A DNA stretch of 5,241 bases from Candidatus Eiseniibacteriota bacterium (GTDB taxonomy: Bacteria > Eisenbacteria > RBG-16-71-46 > CAIMUX01 > WJJG01): NCBI GenBank assembly GCA_016867695.1, contig VGIY01000195.1:1-5241 (forward strand). Reading direction: 5' to 3'. Below the pieces are notes generated by a model. It did no database searches, was not told where the DNA came from, and saw only the letters and a list, made by a program, of their open reading frames with translations. Positions 1 through 5,241 of this stretch are shown piece after piece; position 1 is the stretch's first letter, and every line of letters begins with the position of its first letter. The position numbers and the translations under genes were made by a program.

Positions 1-11
1 CGCCTTCTCGT

Positions 12-63
12 CGCCCCGGCGGTCATCTCCGACGGCCGTCCCCGGCGGTCGTCCCCGGCGGTC
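12..63. repeat. 13-bp tandem repeat, about four units
   Basis: Four consecutive 13-bp units fill this stretch. Units 38-50 and 51-63 are identical (GTCCCCGGCGGTC), unit 12-24 matches 11 of 13 positions, and unit 25-37 matches 9 of 13. The 11-mer CCCCGGCGGTC therefore occurs three times. A 10-bp palindrome, GACGGCCGTC, spans 31-40. The array ends four bases before the -35 box of the promoter proposed for valS. A period of 13 does not suit coding sequence, and no upstream gene end can be supported here. It could be a regulator-binding array or simple replication slippage in GC-rich DNA. Confidence 0.6.
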
Positions 64-66
64 GCA

Positions 67-95
67 TTGACCCCCCTCGGCCCCTCTGATAGGCT
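67..95 (+). promoter_or_regulatory. Candidate sigma70-type promoter for valS
   Basis: TTGACC at 67-72 matches five of six bases of the -35 consensus. After a 17-bp spacer comes TAGGCT at 90-95, which keeps the first two and last bases of the -10 consensus. It is preceded by TG at 87-88 in the extended -10 position. Transcription would begin near 102, giving a leader of about 140 nt before the valS ATG. This is the only relatively AT-containing patch upstream of valS. It rests on pattern matching alone, and the sigma factors of this organism are unknown. Confidence 0.45.
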
Positions 96-145
96 CAACC
101 GCTCGAAACTCGCCGCCCTCTCGACCGAACCGGGGGTATGGGCAG

Positions 146-200
146 GCCCGCCGGCGGGCGGCCGGCCCGTTCCCGGGCGCGCGGGCCTCGGCCCGGCGCG
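146..200 (+). other. Structured GC-rich leader upstream of valS
   Basis: Three overlapping or adjacent dyads occur in the presumed 5' leader. 146-159 is a perfect 14-nt palindrome (GCCCGCCGGCGGGC). 155-159 can instead pair with 165-169 around a 5-nt loop. 178-186 pairs with 191-200 around a CTCG loop (187-190) with a single bulged G at 196, giving 9 G:C pairs. The first two structures are mutually exclusive. No T-run follows any stem, so an intrinsic terminator is not indicated, and I see no T-box consensus. The region may affect valS translation or simply reflect base composition. Confidence 0.35.
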
Positions 201-228
201 GCGGCAGGTCGGCGAAACACCGTGACCC

Positions 229-234
229 CAGGAG
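229..234 (+). promoter_or_regulatory. Ribosome binding site of valS
   Basis: CAGGAG lies 7 nt before the ATG at 242. It selects that ATG over the in-frame ATG at 251, for which the spacing would be 16 nt. Confidence 0.6.
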
Positions 235-241
235 TCGCCCG

Positions 242-2947
242 ATGCGCGAGATGCCCAAGGCCTACGATCCGAGCAGCTTCGAGAAGCGGTGGTACGAGGG
301 CTGGGAGGCGGCGGGGCGCTTCCGCCCTCGCCCCTCGGAGAAGGGCGGCTACGTCATCGTCATCCCCCCGCCAAACGTCACCGGGGCGCTGACGATCGGG
401 CATGTGCTCAACAACACGATCCAGGACGTGCTCATCCGTTGGCAGCGCATGCAGGGGCTGCGGACGCTCTGGCTGCCGGGCACCGACCACGCCGGCATCG
501 CCACGCAGAACGTGGTCAAGAAGGACCTCTCCGCCCGCGGCGTCGACTATCGCTCCCTGGGGCGGGAGGCCTTCGTCGCCGAGGTCTGGAAGTGGAAGGA
601 GGCCTTCGGCGGGAAGATCACGAAACAGCTGCGGCTGCTCGGCTGTTCCTGCGACTGGGAGCGCGAGCGCTTCACGCTCGATCCGGGGCTCTCCGGGGCG
701 GTCGAGGAGGTGTTCAGGCGGCTCTACGCCAAGGGGCTGATCTATCGGGGCGAGTATCTGATCCACTGGTGCGTCGGCTGCCAGACCGCCGTCTCCGACG
801 AGGAGGTCGAGCACCAGGAGATGGACGCCCGCTTCTGGCACATCAAGTATCCGGTCAAGGGCTCCGAGCAGGGGATCGTCGTGGCCACGACGCGCCCCGA
901 GACGATGCTCGGCGACACGGCGGTCGCCATCCATCCGGGCGACGAGCGCTACCGGGCGATCAAGGACCGCACGCTGATCCTGCCGCTCGTGGGCCGCGAG
1001 ATCCCGATCATCGAGGATGCCTACGTGGATCCCGCCTTCGGCACCGGGGCGCTCAAGATCACGCCGGGCCACGACCCCAACGACTTCGAGATCGGCCGGC
1101 GCTACGGGCTCGAGGTCGTCTCCGTGATCGGGGCCGACGGGCGCATGAACGAGCGGGCCGGGCGCTTCGCCGGCATGGATCGCTTCGAGGCGCGCAAGGC
1201 GGTCGTCGAGGAGCTCAAGCGGGAGGGGCTGCTGGTCAAGGTCGAGCCCTTCCGCCACGCGGTGGGCCACTGCTACCGCTGCCGGACGATGATCGAGCCG
1301 ATGGTCAGCCACCAGTGGTTCGTGCGCATGCAGCCGCTGGCCGAGCGCGCCGTCGCCGCCGCCCGATCGGGCGAAGTGCGCTTCGTGCCGGCGCGCTGGG
1401 AGAAGACCTACCTCCACTGGTTGGAGAACGTGCGCGACTGGTGCATCAGCCGCCAGCTCTGGTGGGGTCATCGCATTCCGGTCTGGTACTGCCGGGGCTG
1501 CGGGCAGGCCGTGCTCTCGGGCGGGGAGACGGAGCCCTGCGCCGGTTGCGGGGGGCGTGAGTGGCGCCAGGACGAGGACGTGCTCGACACCTGGTTCTCC
1601 TCCTGGCTGTGGCCCTTCAGCACGCTCGGCTGGCCCGAGGAGACCGAGGATCTGCGCGCCTTCTATCCGACCCAGGCCCTGGTCACGGCGCCGGACATCA
1701 TCTTCTTCTGGGTCGCCCGCATGGTCATGGCGGGCTACGAGTTCATGGGCGAGAAGCCCTTCGGCGAGGTTTACCTGCACGGCGTCGTGCGCGACGAGCA
1801 AGGGCGCAAGATGTCGAAGAGCCTCGGCAACTCGCCCGATCCGATCGACCTCATCGCGGAGTTCGGCGCCGACGCGCTGCGCTTCACGATGCTCATGCTG
1901 ACCCCCACGGGCAACGACGTCCTCTTCGGCAAGAAGAAGATCGAGGTCGGCCGCGACTTCGCCAACAAGCTCTGGAACGCGGGCCGCTTCATCCTCTTCA
2001 ACCTGCGCGACGGCGAGCCGCCCGCGGGGCTGCCGCCGGCGGCCTCTCTCGCCCCGGAGGACCTCTGGATCCTGGGCCGGCTGGAGGGGGTGATCGCCGA
2101 GACCGACCGGATGCTGGCGGCCTACGACTTCACCGGCGTGGCCCACCTGCTCTACGACTTCACCTGGAAGGAGTTCTGTGCCTGGTATCTGGAGATCGCC
2201 AAGGTGCGCATCCAGCGCGGATCGGCCGCCGAGGGCGAGCGGGCACGGCGCGTGCTGCTGTGGGTCTACCGGCGCGTGCTCGCCCTGCTGCACCCGCTCA
2301 TGCCCTTCATCACCGAGGAGATCTGGGACTGCCTGCCCGGGAAGGAGCAGGAACTGATCCTCGGCCCCTGGCCCGCGGCCGGGGAGTGGCGGGGCGCCGC
2401 CGGCGGGGAGCCCCCCGCGGCGGCGGCGACCGGGGGCTCCGCCGGCGGCGCGCCCGACGCCGCGGCGCAACGGGCGGCGGGCGACATGGCCTTCTTCCAG
2501 GAGGTCGTCGTCACGGTCCGCAATCTGCGCAGCGAGATGAACGTGCAACCCGCCCAGTTCGTCGCCGTCGGCATCCGGGCGACGGAGGCGCAGGCGCGGG
2601 TGCTGGCGTCGCTGGACGAGCCGCTGCGGGGTCTGGCGCGGATCGAGCAGCTGACGATCTCTCCCGAGTACCGCAAGCCGGCGCACGCCGTCTCGGGCGT
2701 GGCCGGGGCGGCCGAGGTCTTCGTCCTGCTGGAGGGCGTGCTCGACCTGGACGCCGAGCGCGGCCGGCTGATGAAGGAGCTGAGAAGGGTAGAGGGCCTG
2801 CTGGAGGGCTCGCGCAAGAGGCTCGTCAACGAGGACTTCCTGCAGCGCGCGAGACCCGGGGTCGTCGAACAGGAGCGGGGGAAGCTCGAGCAGCTCGAGG
2901 CCGCCCGGGCGAGGATCGAGCGGGCGCTCCAGGCGCTGGAGGAGTAG
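242..2947 (+). CDS. valS: Valyl-tRNA synthetase (ValRS), complete
   Basis: This cytoplasmic class I enzyme charges tRNA-Val with valine using ATP and hydrolyses mischarged Thr-tRNA-Val. The 901-residue length fits bacterial ValRS. The N-terminal part has PPPNVTG and then the HIGH-type signature as TIGH (residues 51-54). The CP1 editing domain follows with ATTRPETMLGD (215-225) and GTGALKITPGHDPND (267-281). Cys177/180 with Cys344/347, and Cys417/420 with Cys433/436, look like two zinc sites. WCISRQLWWGHRIPVW (400-415), DVLDTWFSSWLWPFS, DIIFFWVARM and KMSKS (523-527) complete the catalytic core. The anticodon-binding helices run from about 605 to 710, with HPLMPFITEEIW at 684-695. An Ala/Gly/Pro-rich linker (about 714-748) precedes a C-terminal coiled-coil arm (about 835-901) with a typical NEDFLQRARPGVVEQER turn at 863-879. 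The gene ends in TAG. Its identity is secure. The oddities are Thr for the first His of HIGH and the long linker. Confidence 0.97.
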   Translation: MREMPKAYDPSSFEKRWYEGWEAAGRFRPRPSEKGGYVIVIPPPNVTGALTIGHVLNNTIQDVLIRWQRMQGLRTLWLPGTDHAGIATQNVVKKDLSARGVDYRSLGREAFVAEVWKWKEAFGGKITKQLRLLGCSCDWERERFTLDPGLSGAVEEVFRRLYAKGLIYRGEYLIHWCVGCQTAVSDEEVEHQEMDARFWHIKYPVKGSEQGIVVATTRPETMLGDTAVAIHPGDERYRAIKDRTLILPLVGREIPIIEDAYVDPAFGTGALKITPGHDPNDFEIGRRYGLEVVSVIGADGRMNERAGRFAGMDRFEARKAVVEELKREGLLVKVEPFRHAVGHCYRCRTMIEPMVSHQWFVRMQPLAERAVAAARSGEVRFVPARWEKTYLHWLENVRDWCISRQLWWGHRIPVWYCRGCGQAVLSGGETEPCAGCGGREWRQDEDVLDTWFSSWLWPFSTLGWPEETEDLRAFYPTQALVTAPDIIFFWVARMVMAGYEFMGEKPFGEVYLHGVVRDEQGRKMSKSLGNSPDPIDLIAEFGADALRFTMLMLTPTGNDVLFGKKKIEVGRDFANKLWNAGRFILFNLRDGEPPAGLPPAASLAPEDLWILGRLEGVIAETDRMLAAYDFTGVAHLLYDFTWKEFCAWYLEIAKVRIQRGSAAEGERARRVLLWVYRRVLALLHPLMPFITEEIWDCLPGKEQELILGPWPAAGEWRGAAGGEPPAAAATGGSAGGAPDAAAQRAAGDMAFFQEVVVTVRNLRSEMNVQPAQFVAVGIRATEAQARVLASLDEPLRGLARIEQLTISPEYRKPAHAVSGVAGAAEVFVLLEGVLDLDAERGRLMKELRRVEGLLEGSRKRLVNEDFLQRARPGVVEQERGKLEQLEAARARIERALQALEE
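2394..2451 (+). repeat. 20-bp G:C-rich inverted repeat inside valS
   Basis: The left arm 2394-2415 pairs with the right arm 2432-2451. Eleven pairs (2394-2404 with 2441-2451) are followed by a 2-nt bulge (G2405, G2406) and nine more pairs (2407-2415 with 2432-2440). The loop is 16 nt (2416-2431) and rich in GCG codons. Only one pair is A:T. The arms encode GAAGGEPP and TGGSAGGAP within the low-complexity linker between the anticodon-binding domain and the C-terminal helices of ValRS, a position that tolerates length variation. The reading frame is kept throughout. Confidence 0.7.
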
Positions 2948-2994
2948 ACTTGCCCCGTCGGGGGTGCTTTCCGCCGGAGAAGAGCTTGCGACCG

Positions 2995-3003
2995 AGGAGG
3001 TGA
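2995..3003 (+). promoter_or_regulatory. Strong ribosome binding site of the DUF4139 gene
   Basis: AGGAGGTGA matches nine consecutive bases of the canonical anti-Shine-Dalgarno complement. It sits with its AGGAGG core 6 nt before the ATG at 3007, fixing that start. The 59-bp gap after valS shows only a weak CCCC-GTC-GGGG dyad (2953-2963) and no convincing terminator, so read-through from valS is plausible. Confidence 0.75.
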
Positions 3004-3006
3004 CCC

Positions 3007-4432
3007 ATGTCCGTTCAGCGGCGAATCTCGAGCTTGCGGGCCGTCGCGCCGATCCTCTTCTGCCTCGCCTGCCCCGGGCTCGGAGCGGCCCTGCCGGATG
3101 CGGCGGCGGCCCAGGCGGCGGGGGAGGCCGCGGGCCGCAGCCTCTCGCTCACCGTCTACAACCAGGATCTCGGCCTCGTCCGCGACGTGCGGCGCATGGT
3201 CGTGCCGCCGGGCCCCGCCTGGCTGCAGTTCCAGGACGTGCCCTCGCGCATCGACCCGACCTCGGTGCACCTGCGCGCGACCGAGGGGGGGGAGATCGGC
3301 GTCCTCGAGCAGAACTACCGCTACGACCTGGTGGGCTCCGAGAAGATCCTCGAGCGCTACCTGGACCACGACATCCGCGTCGTGCTGGAGGAGGGCCGGC
3401 TCTTCGAGGGCCGGCTCCTGAGCGCCCGGGGAGGCGAACTGGTGCTGCAGAGCGCCGAGTCCGCGGGGGGGGTGTTCATCGTCTCGCGCGACAAGGTGAC
3501 CGACATGCAGTTCTCGGCGCTACCCGAGGGGCTGATCACTCGCCCGACGCTCGCCTGGCTCGTTTCCGGGGGGCGGGGCAACCCGCGGACCGCTGGAGGT
3601 GAGCTATCTCACCGGCGGTCTCGACTGGCACGCCGAGTACGTCGCCGTCGTCGCCGACAAGGACGACGCGCTGGACCTCTCCGGCTGGGTGAGCGTCGAC
3701 AACCGCTCCGGGGCGAGCTTCCCCGACGCGACGCTGCAGCTCGTCGCCGGCGACATCCACCGGGCGACACCGGAGCGGCGTTACGGCAAGGGGATGGCCG
3801 CCCAGGTCGAGATGCTTCGGGCCCAGGATACCGCCTTCGGCGAGGAGGCCTTTTTCGAGTATCACCTCTATTCGCTCGAGCGGCCGACGACGATCCTCGA
3901 CAACGAGACCAAGCAGATCACCCTCTTCCCGCCGGCGCGCTGCTCGGTGAAGAAGCTCTACGAGGCCAGTCCCGCCGCGGGCGGCAAGGTGCGCGTCGTG
4001 CTCGAGACGCGCAACAGCAGCGACGCCGGGCTGGGGCTGCCGCTGCCCAAGGGCGTCGTCCGCGTCTACAAGCGCGACTCGCGGGAGCGGCTGCAGTTTC
4101 TCGGCGAGGATCGCATCGATCACACGCCGCGCGACGAGAAGGTGCGCGTGTCCATCGGCAACGCCTTCGACCTCGTCGTCGAGCGCACCGAGCTCGACAT
4201 GCGCCGCCTCGGCCAGCGCGACCGCGAGGTCGACGTCAAGATCGAGGTGCGCAACCGCAAGGAGACCGAGACGGCGACGGTCGTCCTGCAGGAGGACCTC
4301 TACGGCTACTGGACGATCCGCAACTGCAGCCACCCCTATGAGCAGAAGAGCGCCACGAGGCTCGAGATCCCGGTCACGGTCAGGGCGGGCGAGACGGCGA
4401 CCGTCCTCTACACGGTGAGATTCACCGGCTAG
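3007..4432 (+). CDS. Exported DUF4139-family protein, interrupted by a frameshift
   Basis: A DUF4139-type protein of unknown function, probably secreted or periplasmic. In frame 1, residues 1 to about 38 look like a signal peptide: Arg5/Arg6, a hydrophobic stretch near 12-29, then an Ala-rich region. The family N-terminal part follows: LTVYNQDLGLVRDVRRM (48-64), QFQDVPSRIDPTSVHL (75-89), LEQNYRYDLVGSEKILERYL (100-119) and LPEGLITRPTLAWL (172-185). After about residue 188 frame 1 becomes Arg-rich nonsense that stays open to 4341, because stops are rare at this GC content. The conserved sequence resumes in frame 2 and ends at TAG 4430-4432. Deleting one G from G3568-3573 gives LVSGGGATRGPLEVSYLTGGLDW and a 474-residue protein. 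Without that change the literal product is 444 residues, of which only about 190 are native. It follows valS on the same strand. Either a sequencing or assembly indel or a genuine mutation is possible. The family call is confident, but the function is unknown. Confidence 0.88.
3568..3573 (+). other. Probable frameshift site (G6 run)
   Basis: The last conserved frame-1 residues (RPTLAWLVS) end at 3567 and the first clearly conserved frame-2 residues (PLEVSYLTGG) begin near 3590. The switch from frame 1 to frame 2 needs one base fewer or two more. The G6 run, followed by C and G4, is the natural place for a one-base error. A -1 ribosomal slip would give frame 3 and would not rescue the protein. 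Confidence 0.7.
3599..4432 (+). CDS. C-terminal portion of the DUF4139 protein, frame 2
   Basis: This is the 3' piece of the broken gene, read from the GTG at 3599 as 277 residues, and it holds most of the DUF4139 domain. It shows SYLTGGLDWHAEYVAVV at its start, LDLSGWVSVDNRSGASFPDATLQLVAGDIHR, FFEYHLYSLERPTTILDNETKQITLF, LPLPKGVVRVYKRD, LQFLGEDRIDHTPRDEKVRVSIGNAFDLVVER, and a terminal beta-rich EIPVTVRAGETATVLYTVRF. These strands are typical of the family. Independent translation is unlikely: GGAG at 3595-3598 directly abuts the GTG with no spacer, and the conserved sequence already starts before it (PLEV, from 3590). It should be read as one gene with the preceding 5' part rather than as a separate protein. 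Confidence 0.75.
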   Translation: MSYLTGGLDWHAEYVAVVADKDDALDLSGWVSVDNRSGASFPDATLQLVAGDIHRATPERRYGKGMAAQVEMLRAQDTAFGEEAFFEYHLYSLERPTTILDNETKQITLFPPARCSVKKLYEASPAAGGKVRVVLETRNSSDAGLGLPLPKGVVRVYKRDSRERLQFLGEDRIDHTPRDEKVRVSIGNAFDLVVERTELDMRRLGQRDREVDVKIEVRNRKETETATVVLQEDLYGYWTIRNCSHPYEQKSATRLEIPVTVRAGETATVLYTVRFTG

Positions 4433-4447
4433 GGCCCGCGGCGGCCG

Positions 4448-4479
4448 CGCGGCGCGCCCCAGCGCGGGGGCGCGCCGCG
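4448..4479 (+). terminator. Perfect 13-bp hairpin after the DUF4139 gene
   Basis: CGCGGCGCGCCCC (4448-4460) is the exact reverse complement of 4467-4479, with a 6-nt loop AGCGCG (4461-4466). It begins 15 nt after the DUF4139 stop codon and ends 40 nt before the hydrolase start. The position suits a transcription terminator or mRNA 3'-end stabiliser, but no T-run follows (the next bases are GGGGCGGCG). It is therefore not a classical intrinsic terminator. Confidence 0.4.
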
Positions 4480-4503
4480 GGGGCGGCGTGCGGGAGGCCG
4501 GGC

Positions 4504-4510
4504 AAGGAGG
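4504..4510 (+). promoter_or_regulatory. Ribosome binding site of the hydrolase gene
   Basis: AAGGAGG lies 9 nt before the ATG at 4520. It supports that start, which also gives an N-terminal signal sequence. The ATG at 4528 is in another frame. Confidence 0.65.
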
Positions 4511-4519
4511 GCAGGCGCC

Positions 4520-5241
4520 ATGCGGCGATGTCTGCGGGGCGGCGCGGGGGCGCTTCTCCTGGTCGCCGGCCTGGCCGCGGCGGCGGAGGCCTTGAAGCCG
4601 GAGGTCGGCTACCGCGTCGTGCCGGCCGACTACGGGATCCTCTGCGAAGAGGTGACGCTCACGACCGCCGACAGCCTGGCGCTGCGGGGCTGGTTCTTCC
4701 CCGCCCAGGACACGGCGGGCATCGCCAACGAGATGGTCGGCCGCGTCATCCCCGTGCCGCCCGAGCGCCGGCCCGCCCCGCGGCCATATCGGCCCGCCGA
4801 TGCCCCGCCCGGGCCCGCGGTGATCCTCTGCGACGGCGACGCGGGCAACATGGCCTACGCGATCCTCTACGCCTACGAGCTGTTCACCCGGGGCTTCCAC
4901 GTCCTGACCTTCGACTGGCGCGGGTTCGGGGAGAGCGATCCCTGGCCGATGGAGCAGGACCGGCTGGTCTGCAGCGAGTTCCTGACGGACTACGACGCGG
5001 CGATCGACCATGTGAAGTCCCGGCCCGAGGTCGATCCGCAGGCGATCGGGCTGCTGGGCTTCTCGACCGGGGCGTACCTGTCGCTGGCCGCGGCGGCCGG
5101 CGGGAGGGATGTCTCGGCGCTCGTCGGCCGGGCGATGATCACCTCGTTCGACGATCTGCTGCCCATCCTCGCCGAGCTCGACCCGCAGCGGCCGTGGCGG
5201 GCGCCGGAGGACTATCCGCGGGATCTCCTGCCCATCCACGC
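4520..5241 (+). CDS. Exported alpha/beta hydrolase, 3' end outside window
   Basis: The first 240 residues of a serine hydrolase with an alpha/beta fold, probably secreted or periplasmic, substrate unknown. Residues 1-24 form a signal peptide: Arg2/Arg3/Arg6, a hydrophobic core LLLVAGLAAAA, and a likely cut after AEA. The remainder resembles BEM46/ABHD13-like members of the Hydrolase_4 group. LTTADSLALRGWFFPA (47-62) is an early strand pair, followed by a Pro/Arg-rich insert (about 66-99). VILCDGDAGNM (101-111) sits where relatives have an HGNAGN oxyanion loop. FDWRGFGESD (131-140) follows, then an IDHVKSRPEVDPQAIGLLG helix-strand, and the nucleophile elbow GFSTG (180-184) with Ser182. The catalytic Asp and His should lie beyond the window edge. 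His and Asn of the usual HGN are replaced by Asp105 and Asp107. The gene is 87 bp downstream of the DUF4139 gene on the same strand. An esterase, lipase or peptidase role cannot be decided. Confidence 0.88.
   Translation, partial: MRRCLRGGAGALLLVAGLAAAAEALKPEVGYRVVPADYGILCEEVTLTTADSLALRGWFFPAQDTAGIANEMVGRVIPVPPERRPAPRPYRPADAPPGPAVILCDGDAGNMAYAILYAYELFTRGFHVLTFDWRGFGESDPWPMEQDRLVCSEFLTDYDAAIDHVKSRPEVDPQAIGLLGFSTGAYLSLAAAAGGRDVSALVGRAMITSFDDLLPILAELDPQRPWRAPEDYPRDLLPIH

Noticed and set aside
1..70. Possible tail of an upstream gene ending in TGA at 68-70
   Set aside because: The 22 codons readable in that frame are Pro/Arg/Ser-rich and lie over a 13-bp tandem repeat. Other frames are also open here, so nothing favours coding.
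95..2686. 863-codon open frame on the minus strand covering most of valS
   Set aside because: It is exactly in codon register with valS, so it stays open simply because valS uses no TTA, CTA or TCA codons there. The translation is a low-complexity mix of Arg, Ala, Leu, Asp and Gly with no recognisable domain, and valS itself is certain.
2953..2970. Possible terminator between valS and the DUF4139 gene
   Set aside because: The dyad is only four base pairs with a 3-nt loop, and the following TGCTTT is a poor T-run.
1561..3003. Long plus-strand open frame overlapping the second half of valS
   Set aside because: It is an out-of-frame reading of valS, Arg/Gly/Ala-rich without motifs, and has no case for a separate protein.
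3391..3417. Direct repeat GAGGGCCGGCTC at 3391-3402 and 3406-3417
   Set aside because: It encodes EGRLFEGRL within a normal part of the DUF4139 N-terminal region, with the frame preserved. It is a small in-gene duplication or chance, with no sign of a mobile element.
3536..5239. 567-codon open frame on the minus strand opposite the DUF4139 and hydrolase genes
   Set aside because: It is in register with the corrected DUF4139 frame and the hydrolase frame, and is another by-product of GC-rich codon usage. No family resemblance is seen.

Overview
The window is a very GC-rich stretch of bacterial chromosome with three genes in a row on the + strand. In order they are a complete valyl-tRNA synthetase (valS, 242-2947), a gene for an exported DUF4139-family protein that is split between two reading frames (3007-4432), and the first 240 codons of an exported alpha/beta hydrolase (from 4520, running off the right edge). 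The high GC content, the strong GC preference at third codon positions and the two N-terminal signal sequences suggest a free-living, high-GC bacterium with a cell envelope. Features of ValRS, namely LNNTIQDVL after the signature motif and a TIGH form of that motif, recall the Fibrobacterota-Chlorobi-Bacteroidota side of the tree (for example Eisenbacteria- or Gemmatimonadota-like lineages). This placement is a weak inference from memory. No mobile element, CRISPR array, tRNA or rRNA is visible.

Layout. Positions 1-241 hold a 13-bp tandem repeat (12-63), a good sigma70-type promoter candidate directly after it (TTGACC, 17-bp spacer, TAGGCT with an extended -10 TG), and a leader with strong GC hairpins before the valS ribosome binding site. 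valS carries all expected domains, plus an Ala/Gly/Pro-rich linker near residues 714-748 whose DNA forms a 20-bp, almost entirely G:C hairpin. A 59-bp gap with an excellent Shine-Dalgarno leads into the DUF4139 gene. The conserved family sequence of that gene leaves frame 1 and resumes in frame 2 near a G6 run at 3568-3573. Removing one G there restores a 474-residue protein. An 87-bp gap with a perfect 13-bp hairpin precedes the hydrolase gene.

The genes could be co-transcribed from the promoter ahead of valS, but they share no obvious pathway. valS is housekeeping translation, and the other two are predicted secreted or periplasmic proteins. Nothing in the window amounts to a clear new biological system. 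The observations most worth following are the frameshift and homopolymer tracts in the DUF4139 gene, the hairpin-coding linker in valS, and the altered signature motifs in ValRS and the hydrolase.
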